Shown here: one piece after another, positions 1 to 11,110 of the stretch
Numbering within the stretch: the first letter of the stretch is position 1
How the letters are laid out: the number at the start of each line of letters is the position of its first letter
Origin: Helopsaltes ochotensis
Lineage: Eukaryota; Chordata; Aves; Passeriformes; Locustellidae
DNA: 64,000 nt
Direction of reading: 5' to 3'
NCBI GenBank assembly: GCA_013400155.1
Contig: VXBM01000332.1
Span: 555,100-619,099, forward strand
Position numbers and translations under genes: made by a program
The notes under the pieces: generated by a model
What the model saw: the letters and a program-made list of their open reading frames with translations, nothing else
Told to the model about the DNA's origin: nothing
Database searches by the model: none

Positions 1-32
1 ACTTTTTGGAGGGGAGGGTGGTGGGGGTTGAG

Positions 33-38
33 AATAAA
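33..38 (+). promoter_or_regulatory. Candidate proximal poly(A) signal
   Basis: AATAAA followed within 30 bases by a T-rich, GT-containing stretch (about 61-80). It would give a much shorter 3' UTR than the distal signals. Confidence 0.35.
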
Positions 39-866
39 CTTCTGTGTCTGAAGGAACAAAAGTGTTTTTTGGTTTATTTCTTTCCACGTTCAACTGAAGG
101 GCCCTGTTGGAGCCAAAGCGGTGGTTGTGGAAGCCGGTGTGAGGAGCTGGTAACGCACCCACTGGCTGCCCTTCAGCTGGGTTTAAATGTCTCGTTGGAA
201 GGATGAGGTGGAAAGTGTGGTGGTGGTGAAAACATCATTTTCATTTTGTTTCAACCTCCCAAACCTCAATTTGGGATAAACGGGCGCAGCCGTGTCCCGC
301 GGCTCCGCCGTCCCCGTTTGTCGCTATTTTTTCCGTTTGTTATCCAGCTGAAGAGGCACCAGGTACAGTAGATGGAAATGAATCTGCTCCTGTGTTGTTT
401 GAGTTAAAGGCTACAAAAATAACGCTTAAGGCTTTAGAAGCAACCCCCCTTTACCTCTTCTGGGACGTCCTCCCCGCCAGGTCCCGCTGCCCTCCCGCCG
501 CCGGGCGTTGCGCGTGGTTCATTTATCTCGGTTTCAGAAGCGTTTTTGTCTTGCTCTGCTCTTGTTTACATTTTTTTGTCACCTCGGTGTCTGGTAGGGG
601 CCTCACCCTCACGGTGAATTCGCAGGTGACCGAGAGAGTGAGTGGGAGACCTGCGAGAGCGAGGGGGAGAAGGCAAAAGGGAAAGCTCCCGTGGTGGGTC
701 CCGTCTCCCCGAGCGCGAGGAAGGGTCGGTAGGGAGCCGCAGACAGCGAGGATTTTACAAGGGGGGTGTGATTTGATGTCCTGCAGGATGCTATCTAGTA
801 GAGTGACATAAATGAAAGATATAAAGGCAATAACTATTGTTTTTAAGCGACTTTTTTTATTACTTG

Positions 867-883
867 AAAAAGAAAAAAAAAAA

Positions 884-935
<52 letters not shown>

Positions 936-951
936 AGCCACAAAAAAAAAA
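867..951. repeat. A-rich low-complexity tract
   Basis: About 85 bases that are almost all A with rare G, T or C interruptions. It lies inside the probable 3' UTR and is genome-encoded, so it could act as an internal oligo-dT priming site in cDNA libraries. Confidence 0.9.
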
Positions 952-1435
952 GTAATGCAAAGGAATAAATCTAGTTTGTCATGAAAGGTACAAAACTGAT
1001 GAATTTGTACGAGTTTTTAAAATGTATCTTTCCTTTATGTAACATGTCTATTTAGTGCCTTATTAAAGAAACAGTAACCCTCCCTTATTAGAGAGGGGGA
1101 CACAAAATCATCCTTAGCATTACAAGTAACCAGCGTCTGGTCTCTTGCTCCTTTGGACCTTGCATTCACTTTTCCAGTCCCTTTTTCCCGGAGCAGCTCC
1201 CTGTGCCTGGCCACACCTGCTGCTCCCTTGGCCGCTGCTCTGCTCCGACTGTTCTTAGGGAACTTGAACACGTTTTATGCACATTATCCTACCAGGGGAG
1301 GTAGGAATCTGTGGTGGATATTGTAAATGAGATACCAACCAAAAGAGAAAGCGAAATATAATATCTACTGCCCTCTTGAGCCAAAATGCGTGAATAGTGT
1401 TGTTGGGGTTGGGTGTTTGTTTTTGTTTTGTTTTT

Positions 1436-1457
1436 TTGGGGGGGAGGGAGGGGGGTG
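1436..1457 (+). other. G-rich run with quadruplex potential
   Basis: A run of seven or more G, then A, GGG, A and six G. Several G-tracts separated by single bases satisfy the usual G-quadruplex pattern on the + strand. It sits in the probable PMEPA1 3' UTR. Confidence 0.5.
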
Positions 1458-2226
1458 TTGTTCAGTGAGCTGAACTAGTTTTGTTTGCTATTAAAAAAAA
1501 ATACGGTTACCTCAGCAGATTTTGGGTGGAATATGCATCACATGTTTAAAACTGAGCAGTGAGTAAAGAGGTGGTGTGGGGAACCAGAGGTTGTTAAGGA
1601 GCGAGATTGTCTTGTCACAGGGTGTCACCTGGCCACCAAACCCCGTGGAAAAGTCAGGGAAGTGGGCAGGGGCTGGATAGGCACAGAGGGGTAGTGGGAG
1701 AGGGTCTGAAGATGCAGTGCAATTGAACCCAGCTCTCATGCTTGAACGTCCTCAAAATTTCAACCAATTCTCTCTTTCTTTTCCCCCTATTTTTTTTCTC
1801 CTCCCGCCCCAGTCCTCTCCCAGTGTGAGCTTTTATTTGTCTAGCATCACCCCAAGCTCTGCAGTTGAGTGATCAGTTTGTTGAGTTCTTGGGTCTGGTT
1901 TCATTTACCTCTTTCTCTAGTTTGGGGAGCTTAATGAGTGTGAAACAGGGTGGCTCATCGACACCAAATTTCTGTTGCGAACGATGCCTTTCAGCCCATC
2001 CGTGCACAAACCCCAAGCTGCCGCCATTCCCTGGTCTGCTGCAGCTCCAGTGGGGAGAGCCCCAGGTCCCAGGCGATGGGTGCAGCTCCTCAGCAGAGCT
2101 CAGTTGTTATCTTTTGTCTTTCTTCTGTCCATCCCTCTCTTTGCAGTCCTGAGAACTGTGTATTTCAAGTGCGGATACCAGATCTGGGGCCCAGGTCGAC
2201 TCCCAAGTTCTGAATGGGTGTTTAGA

Positions 2227-2232
2227 AATAAA
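2227..2232 (+). promoter_or_regulatory. Candidate poly(A) signal next to a TTR microsatellite
   Basis: AATAAA followed by TGGTCTG, a T-run and the (TTA/TTG)n repeat at 2248-2300. The repeat provides a long U/GU-rich downstream element of the kind bound by CstF. Confidence 0.5.
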
Positions 2233-2247
2233 TGGTCTGTTCTTTTT

Positions 2248-2300
2248 TTATTATTATTATTGTTGTTGTTGTTGTTATTGTTATTATTATTATTACTACT
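2248..2300. repeat. (TTA/TTG)n trinucleotide microsatellite
   Basis: About 17 triplets of TTA and TTG, ending in TAC TAC. On the minus strand it reads as a run of AAY codons, which creates a meaningless poly-Asn frame. Confidence 0.9.
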
Positions 2301-2954
2301 ATTTAATGTTACTTTTCGCCTCGGGGTCCGTTTCTTCCCCATTCCCACTTCCCGAATTGCCACCAAGGCAGGGAATTTGCTTTGCACACCCTTGCTGATG
2401 CCCCATTCCCTCTGGCCTTGGTGCAGCTCAGTGGAGAGCGGTGCTAAGAGTGTCCTGCAGCTGCCAGCACAGAGGTTCAGGCCCCTTAAAAAGTGATTTA
2501 TTTTTTAAAAAAATACAGAAGAATCAAGGCATTGCTAATGCTTAGCAACCTCACGTCCTAGCCTGCCTTTCTGCTCGGAGTTTTATGTCGCGTTAGCTTT
2601 AAAAGGGGTTGTTCATCTTACGGAGTTTCTTAGCTTACAGTACGGCAAACAGCATCCTTAAAGTGCCCCCCCAAACCTTACTGGCCTGGAATGGGAATGT
2701 GGCTTTGTGGATTCTGGTGGGGAGAAAGGATGGGTTTCATTTGGGGCTGACACTGGTCAAACGTGTTCCCTTCACAACCCTCGGTTACACCGGTTTGAAG
2801 ATTCAGCTTTACTAATCCAGCGTCTTGTTTCCATAAGTGTTACAAAATTCATTCTGTCTTAAGTGGGGTCTAAGGAAATCCAGTTGCTTTCTGGAGAATC
2901 ACCCTTTTGTATGTCTATTGAATTATGAAATTGCACTAACTGCTATATTAAAAA

Positions 2955-2960
2955 AATAAA
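2955..2960 (+). promoter_or_regulatory. Candidate poly(A) signal
   Basis: AATAAA in an A-rich context, with a T-run (ATGTTTTTTCC) about 20 bases downstream. Confidence 0.45.
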
Positions 2961-3498
2961 GAAATCAAAGCCCAATGTTTTTTCCTAAGGATTGGGAAAA
3001 GACTGAATCAGATGTGTAGCATTAACAGTGCTAGGCCAGAACAGAATGAATTTTAATCTCTTCTGTCTCTGTACTGCTCAGAGATTTTCTCTGTACAACA
3101 CAAAGCTACAAAAGAAAAAAAAAAAAAACAAAAAGTTTTCCAGAAACCGCGCTTCAAATTTTTGCTGTACTATAGAAGCTCATGAAGGACAACATTAAAG
3201 TCCTAATTTGCCTGCCTTATAGACACATTTCATTGTATTAATATTTTCTTAAACTTCCAGTTGCATTGTGTTGGCTTTGGAGTTTGTTATAGGCAGTCCT
3301 GTATCCTGAGTTCTGTTCAATTTAAACTTATGTAAACTATTGACAGCACATGCAATGCAGTACTTATCTATATTTTGCTGTTTTAGTATGAATATGTACT
3401 CTGATGCCAATTTACAAAAATCTGTTGTAAACGCTTCTTGTGTACCAGTAACTGATAGTGGCAATTATATGTCATTCTAAAAGCTGCAATACTTATAC

Positions 3499-3504
3499 AA
3501 TAAA
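3499..3504 (+). promoter_or_regulatory. Candidate distal poly(A) signal
   Basis: AATAAA inside CAATAAATTTTACAATAC, followed by U-rich sequence to about 3550. I use it as the end of the probable PMEPA1 transcript, because sequence character changes from AT-rich UTR-like to mixed intergenic soon after it. Confidence 0.5.
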
Positions 3505-3561
3505 TTTTACAATACTTTGGAAAATTTGCCTTCACCTTTTGCTTTGTTACCCCCCACCCCC

Positions 3562-3590
3562 AAAAAAAAAAAAAAGAAAAAAAGAAAAAA
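3562..3590. repeat. A-rich tract
   Basis: Runs of A interrupted by single G bases, just past the last candidate poly(A) signal. Confidence 0.8.
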
Positions 3591-3777
3591 ATCAGGGTTT
3601 GTCAACACAATGTAATTTTAATTTTCCTATTCTTCTGGAATGTGTGAAAATGAATCTTGTCAGTTTGGGATATTTGTGTGGGTTCCCCCCTTCCTCATTC
3701 TAAACCATGGCCCCACATTGTGTATTGCCTCCTGTGTTCTCCCCGTGGAGCTGTAGCTGGTTCCTGTGCATTTGCAT

Positions 3778-3778
<1 letters not shown>

Positions 3779-3814
<36 letters not shown>
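3779..3814. repeat. (GT)n dinucleotide microsatellite
   Basis: About 17-18 uninterrupted GT units. Likely polymorphic. Confidence 0.95.
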
Positions 3815-3816
<2 letters not shown>

Positions 3817-3989
3817 AACTCTTTCCTTTGGAGCAGATCAGCTGGCACAGCTGTAAGCCCAGAAGAAGCATTCCTGCTTTGCACCACTCTGCCCAACACT
3901 CCTGCTCCTGCCTCTCGGCCGAGAACGTCACTGATGCTCAGAAGGTCTTGAATAACGCCAATCAACAAGAACTGCGTAGATTGACTCAA

Positions 3990-4027
3990 ATCCTAAGCAC
4001 AGAGAATTAATCCTAAGCACAGAGAAT
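3990..4027. repeat. Short direct duplication, two copies of about 20 bp
   Basis: ATCCTAAGCACAGAGAATT occurs twice in immediate succession with no divergence, which suggests a recent slippage event. Confidence 0.85.
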
Positions 4028-5029
4028 TTGTGTGACTTTCTTTTATTTTTAATTTATTTTTTTTTTTCCTTTCTGAAACTGTGGTCAAATTGCAGGGATC
4101 ACATTAAAGCGATTGAAAACTTGACTGTTTGCAGGGGGTTTTCTTTCGCGTGTCTGAAGGGTGGATGTCCCGTAGATTCACCCAGACCGTGGGTGCCCCA
4201 CTGGGGCTAGGGGATGTGTAGTCATTAATCCCTGGGTTCTGCTGCCACCTCTGCCCAAGCCCTTGGTCTCCCCAGCCCTTCTCTGGCTGGTGACAAACCT
4301 CTGTTTCGGGTGGCAGCACTGTTAAAAGTGGCCCCTGGCCTTGACGAGCAGCTCCTCCAGCTGCGTTGCATGGGCAGTAGTGGACACTTAGCTTTGATTT
4401 GGGCACGAGGAGCTCCTGTGGCCTTCACAGGATGCTCTGCCTCTCCAGTGATTTGCACACAGCCCCAGGCTGATGGGCAGTTGGGAGAGTATCTCTGGAA
4501 GGAATGAAAGCAGCTTAATTGCAGCCCAGGGATCCACCAAATCCACCCCTCCGGCTCCGATTCTGGAGCCGTGCCGCTTCCCTCCTGGTTGTGGTTTGTT
4601 TTGTGGGATTCCTGATGTCCTCTGTGCATTGCTGCTGGAAAGACAACCCAGGCTGATACAGTGCTGGAAAGCAGCTGGCCTTGGCTGGAACACTTTTCCC
4701 CGTGGTAGGAAGTCAGATGATTTTATGGCTGTGCCAATGCTGTGACCCCAGTGCTGGCTCAAGCAGCTCCAAACCCTCTTTCCCATCTCATGCCCAAAAA
4801 AATGCCAAAACACAAAATTTCTGAGGACAGGCAATACCCCTGCCCCAACTCAGGATCACAATATCCAAGTGGAATAAATCCACCTTGCCCCAGGCATGGT
4901 GAGGCAGGGAAAGGGCAGGGTTTGGTTTGAATCACTGTTTCGAAATTACATTTTTGGAATCACAGCTGAAACAAACAACTTCCCACAGAAAAAGAGAGCT
5001 CAGCTGAAACCAAATTTTCCTAAAGGGAA

Positions 5030-5038
5030 TTTTTTTTT

Positions 5039-5069
<31 letters not shown>

Positions 5070-5074
5070 AGAAA
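5030..5074. repeat. T8/A20 low-complexity tract
   Basis: A run of T joined directly to a run of about 20 A and followed by GA-interrupted A-runs. It could form a small hairpin. Confidence 0.85.
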
Positions 5075-5480
5075 TCAAATTATCAAGTTCAACCAGTGCA
5101 GTGCGTGGGAATGGGCAGAGGTAGCTGTTACTAAGCTACCTTTCCATGTCTGTTGAGGAGATCTGGAGACACTGCAGCACCACTGATTGGCAAAAGATTA
5201 TTTTTAAACTTTTGGGTTTTGGTCGGGGTTTTGTTTTTTTTTTTCTTTCAGCTCAAGTTTCAGAAGAAACTTTTGTGACTTTTGGAAACCACAGGTGGCA
5301 AAGCCTTCGGTTTTAAACAGATTTCTGTGCTGCAAATGGAATGGGAGTTAAGAAATCAGGTTCAGATTTTCCCTGTGCTTCCAGTGTCGAAGCCCTTCTT
5401 GCAGCTCTTGTGGGGCTCCATGGTGCGCTGGCTGGAAGGTGCAAATTCCAGCTGCAGAGAGTTTAAACTTCATAGAAACA

Positions 5481-5482
<2 letters not shown>

Positions 5483-5517
<35 letters not shown>
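5483..5517. repeat. Poly(T) tract of 35 bases
   Basis: Uninterrupted run of 35 T. No retrogene-like sequence is visible on its flanks, so it is best called a simple repeat. Confidence 0.95.
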
Positions 5518-5518
<1 letters not shown>

Positions 5519-6077
5519 TCTGTATATTTTCCCTGTTCCTGATCCAACTCCTCCCCTCTGCTGCTGCCTCTCTGCCACCCTCAGGAGTCCTGTCCATCCT
5601 GCTCTCCTGGCAGATGATTCAGTGCTCACGCTCATGCCTGTGTTTAATCTGGTTTGTGCCTGGAGGGCACGAAGCAAAACCCCTCTGGGGCTTGCCCAGC
5701 TCCAGGCCTGGTGCTCAGGGATGGTCCCTGTGATTCCCTCCCAGGAAAGGCAGGGATGGCTTGGGGTGCTCTGAGGTGGGGAAGGCATAAAACCTGGAGT
5801 CAGCCTCTTGCTTTTTCACCTGCTCAAGCTGCGTTTCCCTGGGTTGATTTATTGGAGTTTTTTTCCTCCATGCTGTGCAGGCAGAGCCCTGTCTCACCAC
5901 TGAGGGAGGGGAAGCCTTGACCAAGGATAGAAACCCCGAGTAAAGTGTCTGGAAACAGATTCTCCCTGCAGTGATGGGTTTCCCTGAGATTTGCTAGGAA
6001 AGCAACGTGCTCTCATAAGGATCCTGCTGTTGACTCTCCCAACTGTAATGGGAATTTACTCCAAATGCTGCTATTCC

Positions 6078-6098
6078 TTTTTTTTTTTTTTTTTTTTT
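6078..6098. repeat. Poly(T) tract
   Basis: Run of about 21 T with no associated element. Confidence 0.9.
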
Positions 6099-7159
6099 AA
6101 ATGTGTAGAAATTCCCACTGCTTTGGCGTGAAACAGGACTGTGTAACAGTATCAGCAGCAAAAGCAAAAGACCAGACAGGAAAGAAGAGGAAATAATTCC
6201 TGCCTTGGGCTTCTAGACATGTTCAGGCTGGAGAAGTACTGCCCAAGGGTCCCTTCATTTATGGTCTGATGGGGTCAAAACTGATTCCCTTGGCTCCCCT
6301 CTCCTTGCACACCGTGCAGGAGACTCAGGGGCTTTGCCCAGGGAGCAGGCAGGACAGGCAGGCAGGGCAGCTGGCCCAGGTGGGGGATGTGCCCCAGGTG
6401 GGCACAATTTTACCTTGGGCCAGGAGGCAAATTTAAGCAGCTCCAGGGAAGGTGGTGGTTTGCTCAGGGGGTTTCTCTGCTCTTCTGCTGAGTCAGAGTT
6501 ACAGGAGGTTTTGCAGAGTCTTTCCTGACCGGCTTTCTGAGGCTGCCTGGATGATGTGAGGAAAAGATGAACCCTCCAAAACAGCAGCCACCTTTTTTTG
6601 AGGTGAGATTGGGATTGAAGGCATTTTTAAGGGCACCCAAAAGTGGCTTCAGGTTGTCCTGGAGCCTCACACTGCCAGAGCTGTAGGTGCACTTTTTCTT
6701 CCTCTGTGGCTGAAAGCCCATTGACCATGGCAGCTCCAGGGCCTCCTTCCTCTCTGCCTTCTCCCCTGGGGAACCTGTCCTGCTCCCTGAGTGAGCAGGG
6801 CTTGCTGTGTGCTGGAGACATCCCCGTGCTGCCCAGCAGGTCGGGCTGCACCACTTCTGAGTGCTCCCCCTGCCCACCGAGAGCCTCTTGTCAGGTAAGA
6901 TTGAAAGGTGCCTCAATGAAATTTGGAGCTTTGGCTGAGCAGACTGATGGCTCTGCAGCAGGCAGAGAGAGGACACGAAGCCCTCCTTGCAGTCAGCCTG
7001 GAGTGGGGTTTGCAGTGCACAAATGGGGGAGAGCGCTGACTGCAGGATCCATCGGCTGTGAGCTCCCGGTGGGTGTTCACTGCCCCCCTTGCTCAGTCCT
7101 GAATCGGTTCAAATGCACACAGTTGCCTCGGGATTGATTGTTATCAGCAGCAATAAATC

Positions 7160-7385
7160 ACAATCACAGCAGCCAGTGGTGAGTTTTGGATGCCAGTCAA
7201 AATGCAGCTCCTCAGAGTATTTATCTCTGCGAAGGCAGGGAACCTGGACATTGAACAATTAGATCAGCGTGGCTCTGTGAAGCTGCATTTGATTAAGAGA
7301 GTAACTGCGGTACAAAGTTATTGCTTGGTGTTGCTGTGCATTGCTAATGAGCAGCCTGGCTTTAAAAACACAGAGGCTGGAGATG
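7160..7385. other. Candidate conserved non-coding element
   Basis: A CpG-poor, AT-balanced block with short TF-like words (AATCACAATCAC, TTTGATTAAGAG, TGCTAATGAG) between GC-rich flanks. No open frame makes sense. The call rests only on composition and word content; conservation cannot be seen from one sequence. Confidence 0.25.
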
Positions 7386-10300
7386 GGAGCATCAAACCCC
7401 TCTGTGCATCGCTCTCCGAGCAGCACCAGGATCCCCCCTTGTTCCTCCTGCTGCGGCCTCGCTGCTGTTAAGGCAGGAAAAGGAGAGAAGAAGTGGCTCT
7501 TGCTGCAGTGGAAGTGTGGCACAGATGTCCTCTCTTGCTTCCTCATACCACAGAAACTACTGGGCAACTTCCAAGACCTTTCAGATGGGAACACCTGAGC
7601 CTGTGGGCAGGGCAGGGGGCAGGGGCTGCACGTCCCAGGCAGTCCTTGCAGTGGCACAGGTGGGAATTCCCAGTTTGCCACTCTGTGTTCCCAGCAAGGG
7701 ATGAGCTCGGCCACAGCTCCTGCTCCTGGAGATGTGGATCCAATGGCGCTGTCTTGGAGCAGGAGCAGCCAGCTGCCTTCCTGCAAGAGATCTTTACAGG
7801 TTTCTACTATTTGGCCCGTTAAGGTGGGAATTAAGCATCCAACACACTCCAGCTCTAAAACAGTCAAGCAAGCACGGAGTCCTGCAAGACCAGGCCCTTC
7901 TGGGTGCTTTGTGGTTTCTTGGGGAGAGTCTCTGCAGGGCTGGGGTGCTCAGCAGAGCTGGTGTGACTGTGAGGGAGCTGGGTTAGGTTTTAACTTGGGA
8001 TCAGTGCACACCAAGGGCTTTCCCAGGGAAGATGATGGGCTCCAAGCACAGGTTTGCTCCAGACAATTTGTTAATGTGCACACAGAGATTTTTTTTTTCC
8101 TTTGAATCTCAAACCCAGGCTCTGCAAGGTTCAGATGAGCAGAACCAGGTTAACAAATGTTGAATGGCCCTGGTGGACCCCACTGCCTGTCTCATCTCTA
8201 TTTTTCTCTTGAGAGCTGCTGTTTCTCTCTGCTCTGCTGAGCAGGTCTGTTGATTTTCTCTTCTGAGGAGGAAAGCCTGAGGTTCTCCAAGAGCCTGGCC
8301 TTGGTGCTCTGCCTCCCTGCTCCCAGGGCAGCCCTTCCGTGGGCATGGAGGAGCCTGAGCTAAATATAAGCTGTGGAGGGGAAAATAGGGGGAGTTGGAG
8401 GAGGCTGAGTGAGAGGATCTGTTTATTTTCCCTCTGATCTCTGAGCCCTGTTATGTTTTATTGCTTTGCAAACAGGAGGTCTGGAACGCTTCCTTCCCTC
8501 CTGTGCCAGTGCAAGGTCAGCTGGGTGCATAACTCCAGCACTTGAAGGAAAAAATACCAACTATTTAAAGTAATGTTGTATGAATGGCATGAAACTGGAA
8601 ATCTATTTGCCTTCTCTAGGCCAGGTGTTACTGTAAATGCCCAAATAAGCTATTTATATAAACAATTTCTGTGTATTTGCTCAGCGCCTGGATGCACTTC
8701 CACCCTGCTGCTGAGAATTTAGATCTGAGGAGTAACCTGTGGCAGAAGAGCGACTTTGATTGCAGAAAAGCCCTCTGGAAGGTGATGCAGGCAGGTGCTT
8801 TATGGGCAGGGGATCTCAAGGAAGGTGGGGCAGCTCCAGCACGCTCGTTCCTCACTTCTGCAGAAGGATGTGGTGCCCAGGGCCTGGCAATGCTTCAAAA
8901 GAAACCCGTTTTGGGGTGCGTGGTATTTGAGTAGCTGTGTCAGAGAACAAAGGGGCAGCACCAAGGGATTTCACTGAGATTCCTCATGCTGTAGAAGAGG
9001 CTGGTATGAGGTAAGGCTTTAAGGAAGCAGACTAACTCAGAAAAATGTGTTCAGGTTTACTCAGCTCTTCCCATTCGTCAGAACATGCCCAAGACCTCAG
9101 TGAGTTTTCAGCTCGGAACCGAGATCTCGGACTGAGTCATGGGCAAAGGCAACTGCTTGTGAGTAACTGCTGGAACCAAATGTCAGCTTGGAAAATGGGC
9201 TTCGTCTCTTCTCTAAAAGTTCTGGGTTATGGGCAAAAGCAGTGGTTTTCCTTTCGTGCTCTGGCTGTCAGTTCCCTGTGTGGGTAAAAGCACAGCCACG
9301 AGTTGCTGCCTGTGCATGGGAGTTTGGCACCCCAGGACACTGCTCATTGCTGCTTTCTGGCTTGGCCCTCAGCTTCTGGACTGGCTTTAGGCCTTGGGCA
9401 AATGGGACAAATGTCATCCCCCACAGGTACGTGCTGCTTTTAAAGAAATGCTGCATTATCAGCCTTACGCAGAAAGAATTCCCCCTGAACCCTGAGGCAC
9501 TGCATCCTGCTGCTCTCCATCCCCACGTGCTCTTTCTCTGCTCCTGGGCCCCTGTTGTCCATGGCTTGAGGGCCAAGGTTCAGCTGCACAAACAGCCCAG
9601 TGCCCCAGCCCCGTCCCCCAGTGCATCCCAAGGCCTTCATGGCAAACCCAGGGGTGCCACTTCCCACCACTGTGATTCCCCCACCTGCCTTTCCTGGATA
9701 TTGTAATTTCTTCTCCAGATCTGGCTGAGATATCCAGGGTGGCAGGCTAGAACTGGAGTGGAATCAAAATTGCATTTTAATTGTCAACATTTGTCCAGAA
9801 ATTAATGTTTCTGAACTAATGTTTCTCTCCGACCAGCGTGTTCAGAAACAAATGACTCTCACTAATTGACTTTCCCCTGTACAATGGGAATTGTACACGT
9901 AGAAATTCAACCATGCATAATTGAAAATCCCCCTCTTTCAGCAGGTATCCACATAATCACTCAACTGATGTGTTTGCTTGTCCTCTGGCAGATACCACCT
10001 AGGAGTCACATGGCTGGCTGGGGGGGGCTCCTTTCTCCAATTTTTGTTCCTTGTGCTAGATTAAACATTGGAAAGCACTATAAACAGGCTTCCATATCTA
10101 ATAAATTTGCTTATAATCCCAAGCATTGTACCCATGAGGGAATGTTATTGATGGCTTCCTCCTTCGGAAAGGTGTATTTTATACCTTTACACCTCAGTAA
10201 TCCCAATTGTCCCAATATATAAAAGAGTTTTGAGTAACTTCCAGGAGCCTTTTAGCAGCTGATGGACGGCTCCTCTGCAGTGAAGGCAGAAAGGACTGGG

Positions 10301-10730
10301 CTCTGAACCCTTTGGCTCTGCTGTGCCAAACCAACAGCCTCAAACCCCCAGGACCCTCCCAGAGAGCTGACAGCCCGAGGGAGTGGGAGCAGAGGAGAGA
10401 AGTGTAAAATCAGTTGTGAAACTGAAAGGCTGTGATTCACTGCGTCTGGTAAGAGGCAGGTGAGATCTTGTCCTGCTGCAAACCAGGTCCTGAGTGTGAC
10501 AACAGATTTAGAAGGGTTAGGAGCAAGTCCTGCTTGCAGCTGGTGTGTAAATGGGTGTGTTTTAGGGGAGCTGTGGGGTCAGTGTGATGGTGTTAATCAA
10601 TTTTGCCTCTTCCAGTGACACCCACGACGGGTCCCAGCATCGTGCAATGCCTTACAGGAGTTTCCCCAAGGTGCTTTGACCTCTCTTCCCATCAGCCTCA
10701 ACAGGCAGAACTAATCAAGGTTTGTTCAAA
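7386..10730. other. Intergenic, no gene seen
   Basis: GC-rich non-coding sequence. Open frames up to about 200 codons on the minus strand are of the low-information kind expected in GC-rich DNA and show no domain motif. Confidence 0.6.
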
Positions 10731-10734
10731 AGTA

Positions 10735-11110
10735 TTTTTACATCTCAGCTTCTCTTGAGGAGCAGATAATCAGGGTTTATTTATTTATTTGTTTGTTAAT
10801 AAAGCTGTATAACAAAGGATTTCATCATTCCAGTAACACCAAATGTAATGTGCTTGCAATAATTAATGCCCCTACTAATGGAGGATAGGAATTCTGCCTT
10901 AATTATATCATTAAGACACATTTCATGCATTTAATTGTTTTTGTAAAATGACAGCCAAGCTCTCCTGCCGCATATTTCCCATTTCCAGATTCAATTACTT
11001 CCCATGCTAGGGCAACCTGCTAGTAATGGCCTCTCACAGCTTTTGCTTTCCAGGGGAAATCAAGTGGGTTTTGGTTAGAGATGCCAATACTTTTCAGGTT
11101 AGCAAAGCTC
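10735..11110. other. Candidate conserved non-coding element
   Basis: AT-rich, nearly CpG-free island with homeodomain-type cores (AATAATTAATGC, CTTAATTATATCATTAAG, GCATTTAATTG) between GC-richer flanks. This is the texture of a developmental enhancer. It is inferred from composition only. Confidence 0.3.

Larger units (their letters stand above)
1..3525 (+). other. PMEPA1: Probable 3' UTR of PMEPA1 (3' terminal part of a + strand transcript)
   Basis: No reading frame here looks like a protein, yet the stretch has the texture of a long vertebrate 3' UTR: AT-rich, with T-runs, microsatellites and AATAAA hexamers at 33, 2227, 2955 and 3499, the last ones followed by U/GU-rich sequence. The assignment is by gene order: in mammals PMEPA1 lies beyond PCK1 on the same strand as CTCFL, and here PCK1 is on the minus strand and CTCFL on the plus strand, so the 3' end of PMEPA1 should face PCK1 from the left, as seen. 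PMEPA1 encodes a membrane-anchored NEDD4-binding inhibitor of TGF-beta signalling; none of its coding sequence is in the window. The 3' boundary is set by the hexamer at 3499-3504 plus about 20 bases. It could instead be another gene's UTR or plain intergenic DNA. Confidence 0.5.
3815..7155. other. Intergenic, no gene seen
   Basis: Mixed GC-rich sequence with homopolymer tracts but no exon I can recognise. The short open frames on both strands have no known motif. A 20-base direct duplication (ATCCTAAGCACAGAGAATT) sits at about 3990-4027. Confidence 0.6.

Noticed and set aside
2100..2387. Minus-strand frame with a long Asn run
   Set aside because: The Asn run is the (TTR)n microsatellite read backwards.
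5483..5517. Poly(T) tract as the reversed tail of a processed pseudogene
   Set aside because: Neither flank shows a decayed coding sequence or target-site duplication that I can see.
7259..7867. Minus-strand frame of 202 codons
   Set aside because: Cys/Pro/Leu-rich with no motif, overlapped by four + strand frames.
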